Origin: CALKXV01 sp965228905 | GTDB taxonomy: Bacteria > Pseudomonadota > Alphaproteobacteria > Rhodobacterales > Rhodobacteraceae | NCBI GenBank assembly: GCA_965228905.1 | Contig: CBDDII010000003.1 | Coordinates: forward strand, 1,860,001-1,924,000 | Length of the DNA: 64,000 nucleotides | Direction: 5' to 3' | Shown here: positions 26,995 through 34,590 of the stretch, one piece after another | Layout of the letters: each line of letters opens with the position of its first letter | Numbering within the stretch: the stretch's first letter is position 1 | Position numbers and translations under genes: made by a program | Notes under the pieces: generated by a model | The model's database searches: none | Told to the model about the DNA's origin: nothing | The model's input: the letters and a program-made list of their open reading frames with translations, nothing else

Positions 26995-27264
26995 TCAGGG
27001 CGTGGTGCCGGCGAGATTTTCCAGTTGTGCCAGTTCCGCCTCGAACCCGCCCTGACCGAAATCCGTCCCGGCGCGGCGATCCCAATAACCCGCGTTGAAA
27101 GTATCGCCCTCGATCCGATGCAACAGGGCGTGGATCGCGTCGAACAGGCGTTCGCCCTCGTGATCTTGCGCAATCTCGTGAGCGGCGTGCCATTTGTCGC
27201 CGGTCTTGAAGCCGCTGTCGCGGATCAGGGAAAGTGCTTTGGCGGCTTCTGTTTCGGCTGGCAT
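26995..27264 (-). CDS. Conserved small hypothetical protein
   Basis: The 89-residue protein is soluble and helical, with DKWHAAHEIAQDHEGERLFDAIHALLHRIEGD and a GYWDRRAG motif followed by a short acidic tail. Several His and Asp residues are spaced as in small metal- or ligand-binding helical bundles, but I cannot assign a family. It converges on the DUF7218-like gene with no bases between the two stops. The upstream 51 bases to the SDR gene must hold both divergent promoters. Confidence 0.65.
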   Translation of the reverse strand: MPAETEAAKALSLIRDSGFKTGDKWHAAHEIAQDHEGERLFDAIHALLHRIEGDTFNAGYWDRRAGTDFGQGGFEAELAQLENLAGTTP

Positions 27265-27315
27265 GTCGGCGCTCCCCGGTGGTAGTCGAAGGCAAGGATT
27301 AACGGGAGAACGATC

Positions 27316-28095
27316 ATGGATCTTGGCATCAAGGGCAAGCGCGCACTGGTTTGTGCCTCATCGAAGGGTTTGGGCAAGGGCTGTGCCGAGGCGCTGGCGG
27401 AAGCGGGCGTCGACCTTGTGTTGAACGCGCGCGGTGCCGAGGCGCTGGAGGCGACGGCCGAGGCGATCCGCACCAAGTACGGTGTGGAAGTGACCACCGT
27501 GGCGGCGGACATCACCTCGGAAGAAGGGCGCGCAAAGGTGCTTGAGGCGGCTGGCGAGGTCGACATCCTTGTCAACAATGCGGGCGGACCGCCGCCGGGG
27601 ATGTGGTCGGATTGGGACCGCGACGATTTCATCAAGGCCCTGGATGGCAACATGCTGACGCCGATTGCGCTTATCAAGGCGCTGGTGCCGGGGATGATGG
27701 AAAAGGGCTGGGGCCGGGTGGTCAATATCACGTCTCAATCGGTGAAGGCGCCGATCCCGGTCTTAGGTCTGTCGAACTCGGCGCGGGCGGGGCTGACCGG
27801 CTACGTCGCGGGCACCTCGCGGCAGGTGGCCCCAAGCGGCGTGACGATGAACAACCTCCTGCCGGGCATTCACGCGACGGACCGCGCCGAAGGTCTGGAC
27901 AGCGGCGTAGCCAAGGCCGAAGGGATCAGCATCGACGAGGCGCGGGCGCGGCGCGAGGCCACGATCCCCGCGCGTCGCTATGGCACGGCTGGCGAATTCG
28001 GTGCGGCCTGCGCGTTCCTGTGTTCGCAACATGCGGGCTTTATCGTCGGCCAGAACATCCTGCTGGACGGCGGTGCGACCAATATGACGATCTGA
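27316..28095 (+). CDS. SDR-family protein lacking the canonical Tyr-Lys pair
   Basis: A 259-residue short-chain dehydrogenase/reductase fold: nucleotide motif CASSKGLGKG (residues 13-22, the usual TG replaced by AS), NNAG at 87-90, catalytic-type Ser in NITSQS near 140 and GATNMTI at the C-terminus. The expected YxxxK is replaced by SNSAR (S153, R157). Related 3-oxoacyl-reductase-like proteins with LSN-AR in this position form a recognisable subfamily, so this is probably not a sequencing error. Activity is therefore uncertain. A terminator-like hairpin follows at 28153-28179. Confidence 0.82.
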   Translation: MDLGIKGKRALVCASSKGLGKGCAEALAEAGVDLVLNARGAEALEATAEAIRTKYGVEVTTVAADITSEEGRAKVLEAAGEVDILVNNAGGPPPGMWSDWDRDDFIKALDGNMLTPIALIKALVPGMMEKGWGRVVNITSQSVKAPIPVLGLSNSARAGLTGYVAGTSRQVAPSGVTMNNLLPGIHATDRAEGLDSGVAKAEGISIDEARARREATIPARRYGTAGEFGAACAFLCSQHAGFIVGQNILLDGGATNMTI

Positions 28096-28152
28096 GCCAC
28101 GACACGGGCCAAGGTCTTGCCGTGACAATGCTGGGTTGTTATCTCGCCTATT

Positions 28153-28179
28153 AAATCCCGAGCGCTTTTCTCGGGATTT
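28153..28179 (+). terminator. Hairpin terminator after the SDR gene
   Basis: AAATCCCGAG (28153-28162) and CTCGGGATTT (28170-28179) are perfect inverted repeats around a 7-base loop. The flanking A and T tracts make it a plausible bidirectional intrinsic terminator. Its position argues that the next gene starts after it, at TTG 28196. Confidence 0.65.
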
Positions 28180-28195
28180 CTGGGACGAGGCCGGT

Positions 28196-29278
28196 TTGGA
28201 CAAGGCGGAACAGGGACTGAAGATCGAAGGCTTGACCCGGCGTTTCGGCGGGCGGGAAGTCGTTTCGGACGTGTCCCTGGATGTGGCGCCGGGGCAGGTG
28301 ACGGCCCTTCTGGGTCCGTCCGGCTGCGGCAAATCGACGACACTGAGGATGATTGCGGGCGTTGACCGCCCCGACGAAGGGCGCGTGTCGGTCGGTGGCG
28401 AGGTTCTGTCGGACGCCTCGCGGCATGTTCCGCCAGAGGCACGCAAGATCGGGCTGATGTTCCAGGATTTCGCGCTGTTTCCGCATATGAACGTCATGTC
28501 GAATGTGACCTTCGGATTAAACGGCGCGAAGGCGACCCAACAGGCGCGGGCGCGGGATCTTCTGGCGCGGGTGCAGTTAGAGGGCTTCGACACTGCCATG
28601 CCGCACGAGTTGTCCGGTGGCGAGCAACAGCGCGTTGCGTTGGCGCGGGCGCTGGCGGCGCGGCCGCGGATTTTCCTGATGGACGAGCCTTTTTCGGGCC
28701 TCGATGATCGTCTTCGCGACGGTGTGCGGGACCAGACGCTGGACATTCTGAAGGAAGAGAACACCGCCGTTGTGGTGGTCACCCATGATCCCGACGAGGC
28801 GATGCGGGTTGCCGACGAGATCGCGCTGATGCGCGACGGTCGCGTGGTTCAGCGCGGGGCACCTTACAACATCTACAACGCGCCTGCCGATCGCGAAGTC
28901 GCGGCATTTTTCAGCGATATCAACGTGATACACGGCAAGGTAAAAGGCGCTCTGACGGTGACTCCCTTCGGTGACTTCCTGGCCCCCGGTGTGCCGGACG
29001 ATACCGAGGTGGAAATCGTCATACGGCCTCAGCACCTTCGGATCGACTTTGACCGGCAGGGGCGAGGCCCCAACCCGACGCCGGAGGATGGCGTGCCCGC
29101 ACGGGGTACGGTGGTTCGGGCGCGGTTTACGGGCAACGAAAGTCTTGTCGAGTTCCAGATGGATCATGATGGCAGCTTCCTGAAAGCCTCGGTTCCTTCG
29201 GTGTTCCTGCCGAAACCCGGGGCCGCCTTGTGGCTGATGCTGCGCCGGAACCGCTGTTTCGTCTTTCCGGTCAGGTGA
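28196..29278 (+). CDS. ABC transporter ATP-binding protein (FbpC/PotA-like, TOBE domain)
   Basis: A 360-residue importer ATPase: Walker A LLGPSGCGKSTTLRM, Q-loop FQDFALFPHM, signature LSGGEQQRVALARAL, Walker B IFLMDEPFSGLD and the H-loop VVTHDPDEAM, followed by a C-terminal TOBE-type domain (about 235-355). This pattern suits ferric iron, spermidine or similar importers. TTG 28196 with GGGACGAGG upstream is preferred, because the longer frame from TTG 28136 would run through a terminator hairpin. No permease or binding protein lies nearby, so it is an orphan in this window. Confidence 0.85.
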   Translation: MDKAEQGLKIEGLTRRFGGREVVSDVSLDVAPGQVTALLGPSGCGKSTTLRMIAGVDRPDEGRVSVGGEVLSDASRHVPPEARKIGLMFQDFALFPHMNVMSNVTFGLNGAKATQQARARDLLARVQLEGFDTAMPHELSGGEQQRVALARALAARPRIFLMDEPFSGLDDRLRDGVRDQTLDILKEENTAVVVVTHDPDEAMRVADEIALMRDGRVVQRGAPYNIYNAPADREVAAFFSDINVIHGKVKGALTVTPFGDFLAPGVPDDTEVEIVIRPQHLRIDFDRQGRGPNPTPEDGVPARGTVVRARFTGNESLVEFQMDHDGSFLKASVPSVFLPKPGAALWLMLRRNRCFVFPVR

Positions 29279-29313
29279 GCGCCCGGAATCGACGTCGTGA
29301 CATTTGCGTATTT

Positions 29314-30030
29314 TCAAAGCGGTGAAGGGGAAGTTTCGCCCTTGTCCGAGGCTGTTTCGTCGAGCCCGGCGAGGTAGTCGGCCAGGGTCTTGCCCGGTTC
29401 GTCTTCGAAGGTGTCGAAGGTCACATCAAGGGTTTCGATCCGGTCCACGCGAAAGACACGGAAATCGCCGCGCAACTCGCACCATGAGGTCAGCGTCCAG
29501 ACCCGGCCCCAGTATTCCATTTGCAACGGGCGGATGCGGCGCGTGGATTCGGCCCCGTTGCCGTCGGTATAGGTGATGTCGAGCTTTCGCTTGGCCCGGA
29601 TCGCACCACGCATGGGGGCCATGTGGGCAAAACCCCGCGCGGCCTCGGCAAAAGGATAGACGGCAAAGCCCCAGCCCGCGGCGGGAGCGGCGCGGTCTTC
29701 GGGCAGGACGGTGTCGATCTTTGACGCAAGGCTGGCGGCGGCTTTCTGCATCTCTTCGTCGGTGGCGCGCGCGACGACGGCAAGGCCGAGGTGCAGGGCT
29801 TCGAGTTCCTGCAATGTGAGGTTCAGGGGCGGCAGGGTGATCGGCGCGGTCATCATGTAACCCAGCCCGCGTTCGCCCTCGATCGGGATGCGGCTGGCGA
29901 TCAGCGTGTCCATGTCGCGGTAGATGGTTCTGAGCGAGACACCAAGGCGTTCGGCCAGATCCCGGCCACGGTGCAAACGCCCGTCGCGCAGGATCTGGAT
30001 CAGTTCGAACAGGCGGTCGGTGCGACGCAA
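29314..30030 (-). CDS. YafY-type transcriptional regulator (HTH plus WYL domain)
   Basis: The 238-residue protein begins with an HTH_11-type winged helix (MRRTDRLFELIQILRDGRLHRGRDLAERLGVSLRTIYRDMDTL in sequence, residues 1-43) and continues into a WYL domain (about 140-205, with IRPLQMEYWGRVWTL). WYL domains sense ligands, often nucleic-acid fragments. The start is TTG 30030, with GGAG six bases before it and overlapping the stop of the preceding gene. It lies 3 bases after its partner gene in one operon, preceded by a perfect palindrome at 30421-30446 that is a likely operator. Confidence 0.88.
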   Translation of the reverse strand: MRRTDRLFELIQILRDGRLHRGRDLAERLGVSLRTIYRDMDTLIASRIPIEGERGLGYMMTAPITLPPLNLTLQELEALHLGLAVVARATDEEMQKAAASLASKIDTVLPEDRAAPAAGWGFAVYPFAEAARGFAHMAPMRGAIRAKRKLDITYTDGNGAESTRRIRPLQMEYWGRVWTLTSWCELRGDFRVFRVDRIETLDVTFDTFEDEPGKTLADYLAGLDETASDKGETSPSPL

Positions 30031-30033
30031 GGT

Positions 30034-30360
30034 CTACTCCATCTGGTGGCGTATGGCTGCGTGCCGCATCTGGACGCTGCCGGGGGCGATCATGGCGCCG
30101 AAGGGCGCGAAGGCGGGATCCTTGACCAGGTCTTCGGCGGCGGCTTGCGCTTCGTCCATATTGCGCCACTGGACGATATCGGTCCAAAGCCCGTCGGCGT
30201 CGCAGACCAGCGTGCGGGCAGAGGCGGTGCCGCGTTCCCGCAGAAGCCTGTCGATGGCGCGGGCGGCGTTCTGGAAGTCTTTGGCATTGGTGCCGTCTTG
30301 CAGCCTGAAGCTGACAATTTCCATGACGGGCGTGTTCGCGGGGTCGTTTTCAGGGGACAT
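30034..30360 (-). CDS. Small Dabb/antibiotic-monooxygenase-like protein
   Basis: The 108-residue protein contains MEIVSFRLQDGTNAKDFQNA and IVQWRNMDEAQAAAEDL, the beta-strand/helix pattern of small dimeric ferredoxin-like (ABM/Dabb) proteins. I cannot identify catalytic residues. It is the first gene of a two-gene operon with the YafY-type regulator, a pairing in which the regulator commonly controls its own operon. Ligand or substrate unknown. Confidence 0.7.
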   Translation of the reverse strand: MSPENDPANTPVMEIVSFRLQDGTNAKDFQNAARAIDRLLRERGTASARTLVCDADGLWTDIVQWRNMDEAQAAAEDLVKDPAFAPFGAMIAPGSVQMRHAAIRHQME

Positions 30361-30420
30361 TTCATCTTCCTTTGATCTGGCCGACGATTCGGCGTTTCGG
30401 GGCTTTCCTGATACGACACG

Positions 30421-30446
30421 CCAACTGACAATAACCTGTCAGTTGG
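30421..30446. promoter_or_regulatory. Perfect palindrome, probable operator of the YafY-type regulator
   Basis: CCAACTGACA and TGTCAGTTGG form perfect 10-base arms separated by six bases. The site lies 61 bases upstream of the regulator operon and about 100 bases upstream of tatA. A further half-site CCAGTTGG occurs at 30479-30486. Assignment to the YafY-type protein is inferred from position. Confidence 0.55.
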
Positions 30447-30547
30447 ATTTCCAGAAGCCTGATTTTTCACGGGGAATGCCAGTTGGCGCTTTTCCTTGGC
30501 AGATCGCTCGCCTACATACGCCCGGACTGACAGAGGGAGTGATTTCC

Positions 30548-30766
30548 ATGTTGAACAATATCGGCCTTCCCGGCCTTCTTCTTATCGCCGTTGTCGTGCT
30601 GGTGCTTTTTGGGCGCGGCAAGATTTCTTCGCTGATGGGCGAGGTCGGCAAGGGCATCACCGCGTTCAAGAAGGGCGTGGATGATGGCAAGAAGGAAATC
30701 GAGGACGAGGCGGCACAGACGGCGCGTGACGTGACGCCCGAAGAGGAAGAAAAGGACAAGGTCTGA
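30548..30766 (+). CDS. tatA: Sec-independent translocase subunit TatA
   Basis: TatA polymerises to form the twin-arginine translocation pore. The 72-residue protein has a short N-terminal helix (residues 5-21), the hinge FGRGK with its conserved Phe-Gly and an amphipathic helix (SSLMGEVGKGITAFKKG), then an acidic tail. ATG 30548 follows AGAGGGAG. The next two genes are tatB and tatC, completing the system. Confidence 0.96.
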   Translation: MLNNIGLPGLLLIAVVVLVLFGRGKISSLMGEVGKGITAFKKGVDDGKKEIEDEAAQTARDVTPEEEEKDKV

Positions 30767-30781
30767 GAGGCCTGACCTGAC

Positions 30782-31258
30782 ATGTTCGATCTTTCCTGGG
30801 GCGAGCTTCTGATTATCGGCGTTGTCGCGCTGATCATCCTTGGACCGAAGGACCTTGTCGGCATGTTCCGTACTTTGGGCCGGATGACCGGCAAGGTGCG
30901 GCGCATGGCGCGCGAGTTCCAGCGTGCGATGGAAGACGCCGCCGACGAGGCAGGCGTCAAGGATGCCGTGAAGGACGTGAAGGGCATGACCAATCCGTCG
31001 AAGATGGGATTGGACAAGTTGAACGAGGCGGCGGACCGTTTCGACAAGTGGGATCCGACGAAACCGTCGAAAAAGGCGGGCGAGATCGGCGAAGAGACGG
31101 CAAAGCTGTCCGAGGAGCGGGCCGAGGCGGCCAAGAAGATCCACGAATATTCCGCCAAGAAGGCCGCCGAAAAGCGTGCGGCTGAGGCGGCCGAGGCCGC
31201 TGAAAAGGCAGACGCGCCCGAGCCGAAGCCCGAAGACAAGCCCAAGGACAGCGCATGA
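30782..31258 (+). CDS. tatB: Sec-independent translocase subunit TatB
   Basis: TatB works with TatC in recognising twin-arginine signal peptides. The 158-residue protein starts MFDLSWGELLIIGVVALIILGPKDL, with the conserved Glu in the helix and the GPK hinge (residues 21-23), an amphipathic helix and a long Lys/Glu/Ala-rich tail. Its stop overlaps the tatC start by four bases. Confidence 0.95.
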   Translation: MFDLSWGELLIIGVVALIILGPKDLVGMFRTLGRMTGKVRRMAREFQRAMEDAADEAGVKDAVKDVKGMTNPSKMGLDKLNEAADRFDKWDPTKPSKKAGEIGEETAKLSEERAEAAKKIHEYSAKKAAEKRAAEAAEAAEKADAPEPKPEDKPKDSA

Positions 31259-32211
31259 GCGACGCCGAGGACGAAATCGAGGAAAGCTCGGCCCCCTTGA
31301 TGGAGCATCTTGCCGAGTTGCGCACCCGGCTGATCCGCTCGGTCCTCGCGTTTATCGTCGGGATCGTGGTGGCCTTTGCGGTGGCCGAACCGATCCTGCA
31401 AATCCTGCTGAAACCGATCGAGCAGACCCTGCGCGATCTGGGCGACCCGGCACCGGTTTTGCAATTTACCGCGCCGCAGGAATACCTGTTCACGTTGTTC
31501 CGAATTTCGATGGTCTTTGGTTTCGCGTTGGCGTTCCCCGTGATCGCGCACCAGATGTGGCGCTTCGTGGCGCCGGGATTGTATCGCACTGAAAAGGCGG
31601 CATTTCTGCCGTTTATCATCGCATCGCCCGTGATGTTCCTTCTGGGGGCGAGTTTCGCGCTGTTCGTGGTGATCCCGCTGGCGATGAAGTTCCTTTTGGG
31701 ATTCGCGGATTTTTCGTTTTCGGGGGCCTTGTCGATGTTGGGTGCCTCAATCGGAATTACGATGGAAAGCGGTGGCGTTGCCATTCCCGAGACTGTCGAC
31801 AGCGGTCTTCAGATTACCTTCCTCGGCAAGGTGAACGAGTCGCTGGATCTGACGTTGAAGTTCATCATGGCCTTTGGCCTGTGTTTCCAGCTTCCTGTTC
31901 TTCTGACCCTGATGGGCAAGGCCGGGCTGGTCTCGGCGCGTGGTCTGGCCAATATGCGCAAATACGCGATGGTCGGCATCCTTGTGCTGGCAGCCCTTGT
32001 CACGCCGCCCGATGTCGTGACCCAGTTGATCCTGTTCGTCGTGGTCTACGGGCTTTACGAGGTATCGATCCAGCTTGTGAAGATGGTCGAGAAGAAGCGC
32101 GTCGAGAAGCTGCGCGAAGAGGGCATTCTGGGCGAGGACGAGGACCTTTATTCCGAGTTCGACGATCTTGACGATGACGAGCCCGGCGAAGAAGGGGACG
32201 AGAAGGCGTGA
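31255..32211 (+). CDS. tatC: Sec-independent translocase subunit TatC
   Basis: TatC is the six-helix receptor core. The 318-residue protein has MEHLAELRTRLI near residue 15 (the signal-peptide-binding loop), the FRISMVFGFALAFPVIAHQ segment and KYAMVGILVLAALVTPPDVV near the end. It is longer than E. coli TatC (258): there is an insertion in the periplasmic loop (about residues 155-190) and a charged acidic tail after residue 275. It is coupled to tatB and to the DUF815 gene by four-base overlaps. Confidence 0.95.
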   Translation: MSDAEDEIEESSAPLMEHLAELRTRLIRSVLAFIVGIVVAFAVAEPILQILLKPIEQTLRDLGDPAPVLQFTAPQEYLFTLFRISMVFGFALAFPVIAHQMWRFVAPGLYRTEKAAFLPFIIASPVMFLLGASFALFVVIPLAMKFLLGFADFSFSGALSMLGASIGITMESGGVAIPETVDSGLQITFLGKVNESLDLTLKFIMAFGLCFQLPVLLTLMGKAGLVSARGLANMRKYAMVGILVLAALVTPPDVVTQLILFVVVYGLYEVSIQLVKMVEKKRVEKLREEGILGEDEDLYSEFDDLDDDEPGEEGDEKA

Positions 32212-33044
32212 GCGATCCGATGGAGCGTATTGCGGAGGCGTTGGAGCGGATGTCTCCGGCACCGCTCGCAGCCCCCGATTTCGATGCCGCGGACGCCTAT
32301 GTCTGGCACGTCAGCCCTGACCGACTTGAGCCTGTCGCAAAGGTCAGTCGGGTGGATGTGGACCTGCTGGTCGGGATCGACCGGTCGCGCGATACGCTTT
32401 TGGAAAACACTCGCCAGTTTGCCCGAGGGTTCCCGGCGAACAACGCCCTGTTGTGGGGTGCGCGGGGGATGGGAAAATCGAGCCTTGTGAAGGCGGCCCA
32501 CGCGGCGGTTGTCGCGGAAGGTCATGCGCTGAAGATCATCGAGATGCAGCGCGAGGATTTGCCTTCGGTCGCGCGGCTGTTGAACCATTTGCGGGGCGCG
32601 GATGCGCGGTTCCTTTTGTTCTGCGATGACCTGTCGTTCAGCCATGACGACCAGCATTACAAATCGCTGAAGGCGGTGCTGGATGGCGGGATCGAGGGGC
32701 GACCTGAGAACGTGCTGTTCTATGCCACTTCGAACCGTCGCCACCTGATGCCGCGCGACATGATCGAGAACGAACGCTCCAGCGCGATCAACCCCTCGGA
32801 AGCGGTCGAGGAAAAGGTTTCGCTTTCGGATCGCTTCGGGCTGTGGCTGGGCTTCCACCCTTGCGATCAGGATCAGTATCTTGCGATGATCCGGGGCTAT
32901 TGCGATGCGCATGGGGTGGAGGTTGACGACGAAACCCTGCGCGCCGAGGCCATCGAGTGGCAGGCGACACGAGGCGCACGCTCGGGCCGGGTAGCCTGGC
33001 AGTACTTCACGGATTTGGCGGGGCGGAAGGGTGTAACGCTATGA
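32208..33044 (+). CDS. DUF815-family AAA ATPase
   Basis: The 278-residue protein has Walker A WGARGMGKSSLVKA (about residues 81-94) and Walker B RFLLFCDDLSF (about 137-147), followed by the DUF815 segment NVLFYATSNRRHLMPR, where the sensor-1 Asn lies. Such proteins are predicted ATPases beside tat or replication genes; their role is not established. Start is GTG 32208, overlapping the tatC stop. The stop overlaps the cytochrome gene start. Confidence 0.88.
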   Translation: MSDPMERIAEALERMSPAPLAAPDFDAADAYVWHVSPDRLEPVAKVSRVDVDLLVGIDRSRDTLLENTRQFARGFPANNALLWGARGMGKSSLVKAAHAAVVAEGHALKIIEMQREDLPSVARLLNHLRGADARFLLFCDDLSFSHDDQHYKSLKAVLDGGIEGRPENVLFYATSNRRHLMPRDMIENERSSAINPSEAVEEKVSLSDRFGLWLGFHPCDQDQYLAMIRGYCDAHGVEVDDETLRAEAIEWQATRGARSGRVAWQYFTDLAGRKGVTL

Positions 33045-33463
33045 AAAGGTTTGTGTTTGTTGCGGCGCTCTTTGTTGCGGGTGCCGCCCTCGCGCATGAT
33101 GGCGTTAAGAATCCCGCGGTCATGGCCCGGATGGAGGGCATGAAACAGATGGGCGGTGCTGCAAAGATCCTTGGCGAGATGGTCAAGGGGGCGGTGGTGT
33201 TTGACGCGGCATCGGCCAATGCGGCGATGGAAACACTGCGTGTCGAATCCGCCCGCATCGAAGCCCTGTTCGAGGCCGAGGAAGACGACCCCAAGAGCGA
33301 AGCCTTGCCAGCGATCTGGCAGGATTACCCGGATTTTACCGCGAAGGCCGAAGCCTTGAACGCGGCGGCCAGCCAGACCGTCGGATCGCTTGAAGAATTG
33401 CAGGGTGCGATCTCGCAGATAGGCGGGGCGTGCCGCGCCTGTCACAAGGATTATCGCGAATAA
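33041..33463 (+). CDS. Cytochrome c' / c556-type class II cytochrome
   Basis: The 140-residue precursor has a signal peptide (MKRFVFVAALFVAGAALA, cleavage near residue 18). The C-terminal haem motif is CRACHKDYR, which together with the four-helix layout and MARMEGMKQM near the start identifies class II cytochromes of the c'/c556 type. It is exported by Sec and haem is attached in the periplasm. The four-base overlap with the DUF815 gene places it in the tat operon, which is unusual. Confidence 0.92.
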   Translation: MKRFVFVAALFVAGAALAHDGVKNPAVMARMEGMKQMGGAAKILGEMVKGAVVFDAASANAAMETLRVESARIEALFEAEEDDPKSEALPAIWQDYPDFTAKAEALNAAASQTVGSLEELQGAISQIGGACRACHKDYRE

Positions 33464-33466
33464 TGG

Positions 33467-33919
33467 TTACTTGCGGAAACTGTCGAGACTGACGACTTCG
33501 CCGTCGCCCGCAGATTTCTCGGCTTTTTCCTCGGCGTTATCCTCGTCGGGAGATGCGTCTTCGTCTTCCTGGGTTTCAAAGCGCAGGCCGAATTCCACGG
33601 ATGGGTCGACGAAGGTGCGAATGGCGTCGTAGGGGACGTAAAGCGGTTCGGGCGCGTCGCCGAAGTTGAGCGTAACGGAAAAACCTTCGTCGGTGACATC
33701 GAGGTTGTCGAACCAGTGCTGCATTACGATGGTCATTTCCTCGGGATAGCGGTCCGACAGCCAATCGGCGATTTCCACGTCCGGGTGCATCGTGTCGAAA
33801 GTAATGAAGAAATGGTGCTGACCGGGCAGGCCGCGCTTGGCCACGTCTTCCAGAACCTCCTGGATGAGGCTGCGCATGGCGCGGTGCATTAGGTTGCCGT
33901 AGTCGATGCTTTCGCTCAT
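33467..33919 (-). CDS. sspB: SspB-family ClpXP adaptor
   Basis: SspB delivers ssrA-tagged proteins to ClpXP. The 150-residue protein contains GLPGQHHFFITFDTMHPDV, LSDRYPEEMTIVMQHWFDNL and FSVTLNFGDAPEPLYVPYDAI, matching the SspB-alpha fold that grips the tag in a groove. The acidic flexible linker (about residues 112-140) leads to a short conserved tail (VVSLDSFRK) that docks on the ClpX zinc domain. It sits immediately downstream of ssrA on the same strand. Confidence 0.93.
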   Translation of the reverse strand: MSESIDYGNLMHRAMRSLIQEVLEDVAKRGLPGQHHFFITFDTMHPDVEIADWLSDRYPEEMTIVMQHWFDNLDVTDEGFSVTLNFGDAPEPLYVPYDAIRTFVDPSVEFGLRFETQEDEDASPDEDNAEEKAEKSAGDGEVVSLDSFRK

Positions 33920-34009
33920 CTGCTTTTCCGGTTGCCTCTGCTCAGAATAAGAGATTCGGAGGTGAAGGAAAGGCGGCTTTTCGGGAAAACCCGTTGATGC
34001 CTGATGGAT

Positions 34010-34325
34010 GCGAGAAAAGTTGCCGGATTCTGTTGCCAGGCTCCGGCGGGCCCCGCCTTACGCTGCTAGGCGCAAGGGCTTAGATTTCGGTATTCCGCAC
34101 TGCTTACGCAGCGAGTGCAACCGGAGCTTTGTTGTCATTTGCAACTAGCTTATGTGCGCCGATAACGGTGGCTTCCAGCCGAGACAAAGCAAACCCCTTT
34201 AGACGTCCGTCGATCCTGTTTCGGCCCCATGATCCCCAAATGAAGGATGTTTGGTGGAGCCGCCGGGTACCGCCCCCGGGTCCGATCCGCTTATTACGAG
34301 CGCGTTTATGTCCATAGTCCCCGAA
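34010..34325 (-). ncRNA. ssrA: tmRNA, circularly permuted two-piece form
   Basis: Read on the minus strand. The acceptor piece comes first (about 34322 to 34252), ending CGGCTCCACCA with an encoded CCA. A short spacer follows and then the coding piece starts at 34228 with GGGGCCGAAACAGGATCGAC. Its first seven bases GGGGCCG pair with CGGCTCC of the acceptor piece to make the acceptor stem. The tag frame (34142 to 34104) reads ANDNKAPVALAA and then TAA. ATCCG near 34024 can pair with CGGAT of the acceptor piece, marking the approximate far end. Permutation is the alphaproteobacterial pattern. End coordinates are approximate. Confidence 0.93.
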
Positions 34326-34392
34326 GGAACGGTAGAGATATAGGGGATGCAGGCTTTCGGATCAAGAATGGCTGCGCTGAATGGTTTCCGTT

Positions 34393-34410
34393 GGGGCGTT
34401 TTCGCGCCCC
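34393..34410. terminator. GC-rich hairpin ahead of the repeat element
   Basis: GGGGCG (34393-34398) pairs with CGCCCC (34405-34410) across a six-base loop. No T-run follows on the plus strand; TTTTC precedes the stem on the minus strand. It may be a weak terminator or part of the repeat element next to it. Confidence 0.3.
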
Positions 34411-34439
34411 GAAAATGGAAGGAAACGGGCGGCAGGGTA

Positions 34440-34493
34440 ACGTCGGTATCACGTCGGTATTACGTCGGTATCGCGTCGGTGCGCGAAAAATGG
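34440..34493 (+). repeat. Dispersed 11-bp-unit repeat element, copy 1 (four units)
   Basis: Four 11-base units ACGTCGGTATC, ACGTCGGTATT, ACGTCGGTATC and GCGTCGGTGCG are followed by CGAAAAATGG. The same array with five units occurs on the minus strand at 53431-53495. The last three units and the tail are nearly identical in both copies. This copy lies 98 bases upstream of the AcuI-like gene and points towards it. Confidence 0.8.
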
Positions 34494-34590
34494 AATGCTG
34501 ACGGCGGCAACGGCCGCTCTGTACCGGACCGGGGCCTTTTCATTGCGGGTGCGGGAAGCTAGGTCTGGGCCAAATCAAAGGGAGCCAACC

